From: Candidatus Rifleibacteriota bacterium
GTDB lineage: Bacteria > Muiribacteriota > Ozemobacteria > Ozemobacterales > Ozemobacteraceae
Reading direction: 5' to 3'
Length of the DNA stretch: 13,602 nt
Assembly (NCBI GenBank): GCA_028691595.1
Contig: JAQUZA010000034.1
Span: 1 to 13,602 of the forward strand
In this document: in pieces, positions 1 through 5,975 of the stretch
Position numbering within the stretch: position 1 is the first letter of the stretch
Layout: each line of letters opens with the position of its first letter
Notes under the pieces: generated by a model
Seen by the model: only the letters and a program-made list of their open reading frames with translations
The model's database searches: none
What the model was told of the DNA's origin: nothing
Made by a program: the position numbers and the translations under genes

Positions 1-1
1 G

Positions 2-124
2 CTTCGCGTAAATAAAGAACTACACAAACTATTATCCATAAAAGCTTTGCAATCAAATTTGAGCCTTAATCAATTGTGCGAAAATCTTTTGAAAAACTCA
101 ATACTAGATAAAAAAACTGCATAA
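2..124 (+). CDS. C-terminal fragment of a ribbon-helix-helix (HicB-like) antitoxin
   Basis: The window opens inside an open frame whose last 40 residues are visible; the start lies upstream. The visible part reads RVNKELHKLLSIKA, then a turn, then SLNQLCENLL. This is the usual pattern of ribbon-helix-helix antitoxins of the HicB/Arc type, where a basic strand RVPKELH is followed by a helix and an SLNxL second helix. Such proteins bind operator DNA as dimers and neutralise a partner toxin. The partner is not in view and would lie upstream, if it exists. The TAA stop falls inside the GCATAAC box of the attC-like element at 119-219, an arrangement typical of integron cassettes. Base composition is AT-rich like the next genes. 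The fold is fairly clear, but the HicB label rests on a short piece. Confidence 0.6.
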   Translation, partial: LRVNKELHKLLSIKALQSNLSLNQLCENLLKNSILDKKTA

Positions 125-219
125 CATTTGCGTCGAGGCAGAAAACCGGCCGGATCACGGGTCTTGCTCACGCAACGCCCACGCCCGTCGGCCCTTTCCG
201 CTCACGACCGACGTTCTGC
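119..219 (+). repeat. Putative integron attC recombination site
   Basis: About 100 bases of GC-rich sequence in an AT-rich setting form a long imperfect hairpin with attC layout. The outer boxes are GCATAAC (119-125) and GTTCTGC (213-219), complementary except for one position. A six-base unpaired spacer (126-131) precedes GTCGAGGC (132-139). On the other side CGCTCAC (199-205) is separated from GTT by seven bases. GTGAG pairs with CTCAC if C134 is bulged out, matching the extrahelical base that marks attC strand choice. Further pairing continues inward: GAAA/TTTC (141-144/195-198), GGCCG/CGGCC (148-152/189-193), CGGG/CCCG (158-161/184-187) and TTGC/GCAA (164-167/172-175). Spacings agree with known cassette sites as I remember them. 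R' is GTTCTGC rather than consensus GTTRRRY, which lowers confidence. No integrase is in view. Confidence 0.6.
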
Positions 220-246
220 AAAAATAAAAAATACAATTAATAGCCA

Positions 247-546
247 ATGAAGAATAAGCGCCACTTAAGTGGCGATGCAATACTTTTTATACGAAAACAA
301 TTCAGTATTTTCAGGCAAATAGACTGCGTACTGATCGATCAATGCTCAATGATCAAAGATGAATGGATAACATTTGTGATTCAAAATTACGAGAAAATAG
401 TTATCCAAGCTGACGTTAGAATAATAAAATGGGCCAAAATCACTGAAGCAGGTAAATTTTTCAGGGTAATTTTATTAGAAGACGGCGAAACCTTTCATAA
501 TGCATTTTTCGACAGATCCTTCGGAGGAAAGACAGATGAAAGTTAA
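247..546 (+). CDS. DUF4258-like protein, probable toxin of a toxin-antitoxin pair
   Basis: This 99-residue protein is probably cytoplasmic. From residue 35 it follows the DUF4258 pattern: KDEWITFVI (37-45), then an acidic/basic stretch ending RIIKWAKI, then GKFFRVILLEDGETFHNAFFDRSF near the C-terminus. That last block, with its RV strand and HNAFFDR motif, is the hallmark of the group. The first 34 residues are less typical, and no clear ribosome binding site precedes the ATG at 247, so Met35 (position 349) could be an alternative start. The gene overlaps the following DUF2283 gene by 11 bases, which suggests translational coupling. DUF4258 and DUF2283 genes recur side by side and have been proposed as a toxin-antitoxin type pair. 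The biochemical activity is unknown and the toxin role is inferred from context. It is probably the first gene of a cassette beginning at the attC-like site. Confidence 0.65.
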   Translation: MKNKRHLSGDAILFIRKQFSIFRQIDCVLIDQCSMIKDEWITFVIQNYEKIVIQADVRIIKWAKITEAGKFFRVILLEDGETFHNAFFDRSFGGKTDES

Positions 547-715
547 ATATTTCCCAGATACCGATACGGCTTACATAGAATTTAAAGATGGTGAAGTCTT
601 TGAAACCAAAGAGATCAGCGAAAATGTTTATATAGATGTTGATCAACAGTGCAATATAGTTAATATGACTATTGGACGTGCCATAAGATTTGGTGGCTTA
701 GGTTTCTCTTCTTAA
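536..715 (+). CDS. DUF2283 family small protein, probable antitoxin partner
   Basis: This 59-residue protein matches DUF2283: it begins MKVKYFPDTDTAYIEFKDG, continues with an acidic strand and ENVYIDVD, and ends with a short IGRAIRFGG segment. Family members are small beta-rich proteins of about 60-70 residues, so the length is normal. I chose the ATG at 536 because GGAGG (523-527) lies eight bases upstream. An in-frame ATG at 500 would add 12 residues that overlap the upstream gene and do not look like the family. The start lies inside the end of the DUF4258 gene, so the two are probably translated together. The next gene starts ten bases after its stop. An antitoxin role is inferred from the recurring DUF4258/DUF2283 pairing and has not been shown for this protein. 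Confidence 0.75.
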   Translation: MKVKYFPDTDTAYIEFKDGEVFETKEISENVYIDVDQQCNIVNMTIGRAIRFGGLGFSS

Positions 716-725
716 GGAACCGGAA

Positions 726-1529
726 ATGAAAACAACCTTTAATAAGTTCGTGCTTGTCTCACTTCTCTTGTTGATTGTAATTATTGGCTTTTGGCTTTCA
801 TACCTGCATTACGCGGGATTAAATCTATACGTCCATTTAAATCCCGTTTTCAGAAAGGGGTCTCTGGTTTTTTTCAATTTGTTTAACGACTGGAAAATTG
901 TTGAGCGCGATAAGATTATTTTTTACTTTCAAAACCCCTCCGTAGTTGAAAACCAGAGCGAATTTATTGAAAGGCGAGAGAAAGCGTTTAAAAACATACA
1001 GGCGTTTTTCAAAATTGACTTGCCACACAAGATTGATTTTTTTGTTTGGGACAATCGAGAGGAACCGCTAGCTAAATTTAAAATTCAATTGGGTTTTGCA
1101 TCTCCGTTAGATTTTTCAGTTTATTCATTTTACAAACAAACCCCAGGTCACGAAATTACTCACATCTTTTCACATCATCTTGCAAAAGATGTTCGAAAAT
1201 GTCGGTTCATCAATGAGGGATTAGCAGTATGTTTTGACCAAACAAATATGGATAAACTATCTGTGGCTAAAGAATATATGAAAAAACACCCTCTGGGCAG
1301 AATCCAAATCAGAAAAATCTGGCAAGATGGCTTAGGGAGCCTCCCCGACGATTTTACATACCCTTTATCCGGGGCATTTGTAAAATGCTTAATAGACAAT
1401 CTTTCAGAAGACGAATTCAAAGAATTTTTGAAAGATCAATCATATGAAAACGCAAAGCGCTTGTTTGGTGACAAACTTGAGAAAATAATTGGTGATTTTG
1501 AAAACAGATTATCAAATATTTTAGATTGA
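726..1529 (+). CDS. Membrane-anchored HExxH metalloprotease (Peptidase MA-like gluzincin)
   Basis: The protein has 267 residues. One hydrophobic segment (about 8-27), preceded by two lysines, should anchor it in the inner membrane with the catalytic domain outside. HEITH at 142-146 gives the zinc ligands His142 and His146 and the catalytic Glu143. About 18 residues later NEGLA (163-167) supplies Glu164 as the third ligand, the arrangement of gluzincins of the Peptidase_MA type. YPLSGAFVKCLID (212-224) matches the helix that follows in this family. Substrate is unknown. AAGGA at 714-718 precedes the ATG, and the gene starts ten bases after the DUF2283 stop, so it is probably cotranscribed with the toxin-antitoxin-like pair. 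The sequence is AT-rich and was probably transferred with its neighbours. The protease fold is well supported, but a function in envelope processing or defence would be speculation. Confidence 0.75.
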   Translation: MKTTFNKFVLVSLLLLIVIIGFWLSYLHYAGLNLYVHLNPVFRKGSLVFFNLFNDWKIVERDKIIFYFQNPSVVENQSEFIERREKAFKNIQAFFKIDLPHKIDFFVWDNREEPLAKFKIQLGFASPLDFSVYSFYKQTPGHEITHIFSHHLAKDVRKCRFINEGLAVCFDQTNMDKLSVAKEYMKKHPLGRIQIRKIWQDGLGSLPDDFTYPLSGAFVKCLIDNLSEDEFKEFLKDQSYENAKRLFGDKLEKIIGDFENRLSNILD

Positions 1530-1604
1530 TTGTGAACATGATTGAATGGGATCGTTACAACTGGTTATTAAACGACTTTCCGTAATTGTATTGCAAATTT
1601 AACA

Positions 1605-1857
1605 ATGAGTATTACGACGGGCCCATTAAAACAATCAGACGAATTAGAAAGCAAAATCCATATTTTCTAAATACGAAACGGTTCTGAAGAACAAGAATAT
1701 TTTAACGCTCAAAGAGTTGTATTCAGACCTAACGGGAGAAAGCCTATAACAGCGCGTGATAAAAATAGATTCAGCGGCGAGCAATATTGTTCACAAAACA
1801 TGCGATTGTGGTGAATTGTTAGAAGCTTCATTGGATGCTAAATTACAAGCATCTTAG
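1605..1857 (+). pseudogene. Remnant of an unidentified small protein gene
   Basis: Positions 1530-1877 contain no intact gene of useful length. The most protein-like reading starts at ATG 1605 (MSITTGPLKQSDELESKIHIF, ending at TAA 1668-1670). It resumes in the +1 frame from about 1660 (FSKYETVLKNKNILTLKELY onward), is broken by TAA at 1747-1749, and runs on through VHKTCDCGELLEASL to TAG at 1855-1857. The joined reading would be roughly 80 residues and would carry one frameshift and one internal stop. I recognise no family, and the CDCG motif is too short to interpret. It could instead be chance open frames in AT-rich DNA. It sits where a cassette array would meet the chromosome. Confidence 0.25.
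1834..1853 (+). promoter_or_regulatory. Small stem-loop upstream of the PfpI-like gene
   Basis: GATGCT (1834-1839) and AGCATC (1848-1853) form a perfect six-base stem around an eight-base loop. It lies 11 bases before the Shine-Dalgarno sequence GAGGAG (1864-1869) of the gene at 1878. It could be a weak attenuator, an end-of-transcript structure for the decayed upstream sequence, or chance. There is no T-run after it. Confidence 0.2.
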
Positions 1858-1877
1858 TTCGTTGAGGAGTTTTAAAC

Positions 1878-2789
1878 ATGAACAAATTTGCTACAATTTT
1901 TGTCGTTCTTATCGTGCTGATTTCTCAATCAGTTTTTGCAGCCGAGGCACTCAAACTTACCCAGGTAGAATTCAATGAAGTTGATGCCGGAATGCCTTAC
2001 AACATCGAAAAAGTTCCGGTTGAAAGCCCTGAATCGATGGCAGGTGCCAGAATTGCCATCGTTGCTGCCCACGGGTTTGAAGAAGTTGAAGCCACTTATC
2101 CGATTGACTATTTCCTGGCGCGCGGTGCCGAAGTTGAAGTAATTTCACCCGACTGGATAAAGGGCCGGGTAATGGCCGTAAAGTTTCTCAGGCCTTCGGT
2201 CTGGGTGCCGGTCACCAAGAACATTTCTGATGCAAAAGTCACCGACTACTGTGCGGTTGTTATACCTGGCGGTGCCTGGTACCCGATCATCATGCGCACC
2301 GACTCCCAGATCATTGAATTCATTAAAGGGGCACACAAGGCCAACAAACTGATTGCTTCAATTTGCCATGGCCCGCAGGTTCTTATCAGTGCCGGCCTGG
2401 TTAAGGGAAGAATGATTACCGGAGTCGGTGACATTCGTCAGGACCTTACCAACGCCGGCGGGGAAGTCATTCATGACCAGCCCGTTGTTGTTGATGGCAA
2501 CATTTTGACCAGCCGTGACCCCAACGATCTGGCAGAATTCAGCAAAGGCATCGAAACCTATCTGAAAAAAAACCTGGCCTTCTGCAAATCTCAGGAAAAG
2601 GATACAGTCACAGGTCTCTCTGTTTCTGAATCGATGAAGCAATCAGGTTCATGGTCAGCAATATGCGATCATTGCAAAGGCACCGGCAGATTGTTCGGCG
2701 GCCCGGGTATGTATCCCTACAGTTGCCCCGGCTGCAATGGCACTGGTCATGTTCAAAGCAGCCAGCCCCCGGTAAATACCGACCATTAA
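1878..2789 (+). CDS. Exported DJ-1/PfpI-family protein with a C-terminal DnaJ-type zinc finger
   Basis: The protein has 303 residues. Residues 1-21 form a Sec signal peptide, with a likely cut at VFA|AEA. Residues 57-231 form a DJ-1/PfpI (class I glutamine amidotransferase-like) domain. It contains ARIAIVAAHGFEEVE with the acidic residue Glu68, the VVIPGGAW strand (127-134), and the nucleophile elbow ASICHGPQ with Cys163 and His164. The family includes glyoxalases, deglycases, chaperones and proteases, so the reaction cannot be named. Residues 263-290 add two CxxCxGxG motifs (CDHCKGTG and CPGCNGTG) separated by a Gly-rich loop, as in half of a DnaJ zinc finger. That tail is not normal for PfpI proteins. 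GAGGAG (1864-1869) supports the ATG at 1878. The gene ends 22 bases before a strong hairpin, and an AraC-type regulator follows. The PfpI assignment is firm; periplasmic location is predicted. Confidence 0.85.
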   Translation: MNKFATIFVVLIVLISQSVFAAEALKLTQVEFNEVDAGMPYNIEKVPVESPESMAGARIAIVAAHGFEEVEATYPIDYFLARGAEVEVISPDWIKGRVMAVKFLRPSVWVPVTKNISDAKVTDYCAVVIPGGAWYPIIMRTDSQIIEFIKGAHKANKLIASICHGPQVLISAGLVKGRMITGVGDIRQDLTNAGGEVIHDQPVVVDGNILTSRDPNDLAEFSKGIETYLKKNLAFCKSQEKDTVTGLSVSESMKQSGSWSAICDHCKGTGRLFGGPGMYPYSCPGCNGTGHVQSSQPPVNTDH

Positions 2790-2811
2790 GACTTCATTCA
2801 ATTAACTACCC

Positions 2812-2852
2812 GTTAGACCCTGAGAGCCCGCAAAGCGTTCTCAGGGTCTAAC
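2812..2852 (+). terminator. Strong 14-bp inverted repeat after the PfpI-like gene
   Basis: GTTAGACCCTGAGA (2812-2825) is perfectly complementary to TCTCAGGGTCTAAC (2839-2852), around a 13-base loop. It begins 22 bases after the PfpI-like stop, which suits a transcript end. No T-run follows directly, so it may be a processing or mRNA-stabilising hairpin rather than a classic intrinsic terminator. Because the repeat is so exact, a protein-binding dyad or a dispersed palindromic element is also possible. Confidence 0.45.
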
Positions 2853-2872
2853 AGATCTTCAGAGAGCCAATC

Positions 2873-2901
2873 TTTTTCTGGGGAAGCCAGCTTCAGAAAA
2901 A
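2873..2901 (+). promoter_or_regulatory. Eight-base dyad upstream of the AraC-type gene
   Basis: TTTTTCTG (2873-2880) and CAGAAAAA (2894-2901) form a perfect inverted repeat around a 13-base spacer, ending 27 bases before the AraC-type start codon. It could be an operator for autoregulation or a leader hairpin. I could not place a convincing promoter next to it. Confidence 0.3.
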
Positions 2902-2928
2902 TGCGGTATTATGAGTTAAGAGGTATTT

Positions 2929-3804
2929 ATGACTGCGCAAAACATTCTTGAGCACGAAAACACCCGACTAATTGCCGACAATGAGGCATTTTCCCTTTAT
3001 CTCTTCAGCGGCTGCATGAAAAGCGATCTAAATGTCGTTTTTAAATCAGCTGATCTGGCGATTTTTGTCTGTCTCTCGGGCCGGCTTATCAGCAGCACCA
3101 GCGCCCTGAGCTACCACCTCAGCGAGAAACTGATTTCATTCGCTCTGAAGCATGATTGTCGCAAAACCATACCCAGAGATGTTTTCACCGAGATTTTGAT
3201 AATTACTTTTTCTCAAAGCACGCTTGAGAAGCTGATTAAAGATTCAGGCGAAAACGTCAGGCTGACGATGAGCAATTTTACCTCCTGTCAGTGCACAGTT
3301 CACAACTGCAATTCTGAGATTCTGGCGCTGGCACATAAGCTGTTAAAAGAAGCCACAGACAAATATTGGGGGCACAAAATCAGTCTGCAGTTGATTTTCA
3401 GCGAACTGCTGGTCAGTTTCGTCAGACTGTTTACCGCTGATAAAAGCCAGAGTGGCGACAGGGCCGCCTTTCAGGCCAGAGATATTCTTGATGCCAGCCC
3501 TGAAAAAGATGTTAATCTCGAAGAGCTTGCTGAAACGTGCAGCGTTTCGAAAAGCCACTTATGCCGTGTTTTCAAAAAACTTACCGGGCAGACGGTGACG
3601 CAATATCTAAACGCAGTAAGAGTCTCGAAGGCCTGTGAACTGCTTTCTGAAACCGATTTATCGATAGAAGCGATTGCCCTTAAAACAGGGTTTAACAACC
3701 CGAGCTACTTTTTCAGGGTGTTTAAAAAGCAGACCGGCAAGCTGCCCCTGGGCTGGCGAAAAACCGATTCAGTCGCAAAAAAACTCAACAACGCCGCATT
3801 GTAA
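2929..3804 (+). CDS. AraC/XylS-family transcriptional regulator
   Basis: This 291-residue cytoplasmic DNA-binding protein has its AraC domain in the last 100 residues. The first helix-turn-helix is LEELAETCSVSKSHLCRVFKK (about 198-217), a linker helix contains YLNAVRVSKACELL, and the second helix-turn-helix is SIEAIALKTGFNNPSYFFRVFKK (245-267) with the family signature GFNNPSYFFRVFKKQTG. The N-terminal 180 residues are not a recognisable AraC_binding cupin or DJ-1 domain. They carry Cys29, Cys48 and Cys77 and a CQCTVHNC cluster at 120-127, which might sense redox state, metal or thiol-reactive compounds; that is inference only. AAGAGG near 2918-2923 supports the ATG. The gene lies just downstream of the PfpI-like gene in the same direction, separated by two hairpins, so it may regulate that gene. 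The target is not known. Confidence 0.85.
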   Translation: MTAQNILEHENTRLIADNEAFSLYLFSGCMKSDLNVVFKSADLAIFVCLSGRLISSTSALSYHLSEKLISFALKHDCRKTIPRDVFTEILIITFSQSTLEKLIKDSGENVRLTMSNFTSCQCTVHNCNSEILALAHKLLKEATDKYWGHKISLQLIFSELLVSFVRLFTADKSQSGDRAAFQARDILDASPEKDVNLEELAETCSVSKSHLCRVFKKLTGQTVTQYLNAVRVSKACELLSETDLSIEAIALKTGFNNPSYFFRVFKKQTGKLPLGWRKTDSVAKKLNNAAL

Positions 3805-3982
3805 CCGGATAAGTTAAGAGCGCTGCTGGAACTGGTTATGCGAAAAAACATTTGAAAATTTCCACCAGGTCGCGTTGCGCAGCAGCAATTAACAAACCCG
3901 TATATTGGTAATAAAATTAGAGCGAAAAAAAACAGGCAAACCAGTGTGTCGATGCGGATATGCGGATATGCCGCAGTTGCGA
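3805..3982. other. Convergent intergenic region, no gene seen
   Basis: This 178-base gap separates the AraC-type gene from dapC, which face each other. It holds a tandem octamer (ATGCGGAT twice, 3952-3967), a short TGCGG/CCGCA stem there, and an A8 run (3925-3932) that would read as a U-run for dapC transcripts. I cannot assemble a convincing terminator from these parts. Confidence 0.3.
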
Positions 3983-5137
3983 TTAATCTGTGGCCCGAAT
4001 TTTAAAAAACGGAGCCAGGCGCTCAACCCCGGTAGTAAAATTTTCGGGCGTTCCGGCAAAAGAGAGCCTGAGCCACTGCCGGGTGCTTTCGCCAAAAGCC
4101 AGACCGGGCGTGGTGAGAACATCTGTCTGCTCGAGAATCTGCAAAGCAAAATCCAGCGAGTTGTTTGTGAATCTGGCGCAGTTGAGCAGAATATAGAACG
4201 CACCATCAGGCATTGTGTGAGGCGTGTGCGGCAAGTGGGTGCGCAAAGCGTTTATGGCGTTCTGGCGGCGTTCGGCGTAAAGCGGGAGATGCACTTTGCG
4301 CAGCTGTGGATTCTCAAAAACATACCCGGCCATGTGTTGTGAAAGTGTGGGCGCGCATGAGGTGAGAACGGCGTGGGCACGCGTGAGAGCTAAGGCCAGG
4401 GGATCTGGCGCAATGAGATACCCCAGACGAAAGCCCGTCATGGCAACGTTTTTGGAAAGACCACTCACCAGAATAGCACGTTTTGAAAACTGCGTGGCTG
4501 AAGGCATCTCGCTTTGGGTGTAGAGAATATCAGCGTAAATTTCGTCACACAAAATGAAAAAATTATGCTTATCAGCCAGCTCGGCAAGGGCCTGAAGTTC
4601 GGCCTCAGTGTCGCACTTTCCGGTGGGATTTCCAGGGGAGTTTAGAACCACAAGGCGTGTTCGTGAAGAAATTTTTCCGGCAAGGGCCCCGGTGTTCAGA
4701 CGAAAATCTTCCGATTCAAAACGCTGCGCTGTGACAACCTGTGCCCCCAAAAACTCTGCCGCCATGGCATACCCTGGAAACGACGGATCGGCAACAATCA
4801 CTTCGTCGCCAACATCAAGGCACGCTGCCATGGCAGCCACGATGGCTTCCTGCGCTCCGCAGGTGACAACCACATTTTCGGCAGAACCGGCAAAAGGCAG
4901 GTGGTGCGACCTGGCAATTTTATCGCGCAGCGTGAGCATGCCGGCATTTGCCGTGTAACCCATGTCGCCCTGCTTCAGGCGACGCATACCTTCATCGATA
5001 ATTTGCAGCGGAACGCTTTCTGAGGGCTGCCCGAGGCCAAGATTGATGGAAGTGCTTTTTTTGCAGTCGAAAACTTTCCGGATGAGAGATTGACGCATGG
5101 CACCAATGCGCGCAGAAAATGCGTCATTCGGCAGCAT
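3983..5137 (-). CDS. dapC: Class I/II PLP-dependent aminotransferase, probable N-succinyl-diaminopimelate aminotransferase
   Basis: This 384-residue cytoplasmic enzyme of fold type I binds pyridoxal phosphate. In numbering from Met at 5137, the sequence shows NSPGNPTG (166-173), CDEIYAD (197-203) with Asp198 and Tyr201 for cofactor contact, Lys229 in SGLSKNVAMTGFRLG for the Schiff base, and Arg357 in WLRLSF for the substrate carboxylate. The fold alone gives a general aminotransferase. The dapE and dapD genes directly upstream make step two of the succinylase branch, succinyl-DAP formation with glutamate as donor, the likely reaction. I chose the ATG at 5135-5137 because GAGGGAG (5147-5153 on this strand) lies nine bases upstream. 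The earlier in-frame ATG at 5182 has no such site and sits deep in dapD. The resulting overlap with dapD is 14 bases. A side role in another transamination cannot be excluded. Confidence 0.8.
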   Translation of the reverse strand: MLPNDAFSARIGAMRQSLIRKVFDCKKSTSINLGLGQPSESVPLQIIDEGMRRLKQGDMGYTANAGMLTLRDKIARSHHLPFAGSAENVVVTCGAQEAIVAAMAACLDVGDEVIVADPSFPGYAMAAEFLGAQVVTAQRFESEDFRLNTGALAGKISSRTRLVVLNSPGNPTGKCDTEAELQALAELADKHNFFILCDEIYADILYTQSEMPSATQFSKRAILVSGLSKNVAMTGFRLGYLIAPDPLALALTRAHAVLTSCAPTLSQHMAGYVFENPQLRKVHLPLYAERRQNAINALRTHLPHTPHTMPDGAFYILLNCARFTNNSLDFALQILEQTDVLTTPGLAFGESTRQWLRLSFAGTPENFTTGVERLAPFFKIRATD

Positions 5138-5975
5138 GGCGAAGCGCTCCCTCAAGAGCAGTGCGGGCGTTGGTTCTGGCATCGCGGTATTTCACAATCA
5201 TGGGGGTTTGAATGCCGAGCCCATTTTCCTGGGCAAATTTGCCTTTAACCATGCGCACTCCGGGTATCACCACCGCGCCGGCTGGAATTTCGAGGGGCGC
5301 GTTTTCTGTGGCGCGGTAAACCTTTTCGTTTACGAGATCGTAAACAGCCGTGGAAGCGTTGAGAATTGTGCCGGAAGCAAGCACAGCCGCCGCGCGCACA
5401 ATGACACCCTCGTATACGCCGCAGTTTCCGCCAACCATAACATCATCTTCGATAATGACAGGAAGCGCGCCCACAGGCTCGAGAACGCCACCAATCTGGG
5501 CCGCAGCCGAAAGGTGAACACGCTTGCCAACTTGCGCACAGCTGCCAACCAGAGCATGAGAATCCACCATGGTATCTGCATCGACGTAGGCACCAACGTT
5601 GATAAATGCGGGAGGCATAATGGTTACGCCCCTGGCTACAAACGCGCCACGGCGCACACTGCTTCCACCCGGCACAACGCGCACGCCTTCGTGAGCTTCA
5701 AAGTGGCGAGGCGGCACGATGTCCTTATCCAGGAAATTCCCGTAGCCCGATATTTCCGCGAACTGCTGCATAACCCCAATGCGGAACCCAAGTAGAATGC
5801 CCTGCTTAACGAATGTGTTCACCTGCCAGATTCCGTTTATGCAATCGGCCGAACGAACCTCGCCCATTTCAAGAGCGTTGCGGAGTTCCAGAAATACCGA
5901 TTTCTTTTCGGCATCGGAGAGAACGGAGTTGGCCTGCGTGGCGGCTTCAATTTTAGAGTATAGAGAATTTTTCAT
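5124..5975 (-). CDS. dapD: 2,3,4,5-tetrahydropyridine-2,6-dicarboxylate N-succinyltransferase
   Basis: DapD transfers succinyl from succinyl-CoA to tetrahydrodipicolinate, opening the succinylase route to meso-diaminopimelate and lysine. The 283 residues are close to the family's usual 270-280. A helical N-terminal part contains NGIWQVNTFVKQGILLGFRI. A left-handed beta-helix of hexapeptide repeats follows, with FEAHEGVRVVPGGSSVRRGAF and FINVGAYVDADTMVDSHALVG as strong DapD signatures. SAAAQIGGVLEPVGALPVI and MVGGNCGVYEG complete the acyltransferase core. The enzyme should be a cytoplasmic trimer. The start ATG overlaps the TGA of dapE as ATGA (5972-5975), so translation is coupled, and its end overlaps dapC. 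No truncation or missing motif is seen. Identity is very secure. Confidence 0.95.
   Translation of the reverse strand: MKNSLYSKIEAATQANSVLSDAEKKSVFLELRNALEMGEVRSADCINGIWQVNTFVKQGILLGFRIGVMQQFAEISGYGNFLDKDIVPPRHFEAHEGVRVVPGGSSVRRGAFVARGVTIMPPAFINVGAYVDADTMVDSHALVGSCAQVGKRVHLSAAAQIGGVLEPVGALPVIIEDDVMVGGNCGVYEGVIVRAAAVLASGTILNASTAVYDLVNEKVYRATENAPLEIPAGAVVIPGVRMVKGKFAQENGLGIQTPMIVKYRDARTNARTALEGALRHAAE

Noticed and set aside
1597..1687. Another AAC ... GTTCTGA spacing that could mimic an attC.
   Set aside because: Outer boxes do not pair beyond AAC/GTT and inner boxes match poorly.
1743..1826. Possible second attC site (CCTATAAC ... GTTAGAAGC) in the degraded region.
   Set aside because: The outer boxes pair at most positions, but the inner boxes at the right distances show no complementarity, and the central part does not fold. 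It would also lie inside the only protein-like reading.
3952..3972. Tandem octamer ATGCGGAT, about 2.5 copies.
   Set aside because: Too short to be a CRISPR or a meaningful satellite; probably replication slippage in intergenic DNA.
5097..5795. Long plus-strand open frame across the dapD region.
   Set aside because: It is antisense to a very well conserved dapD and has no family-like sequence or ribosome site.
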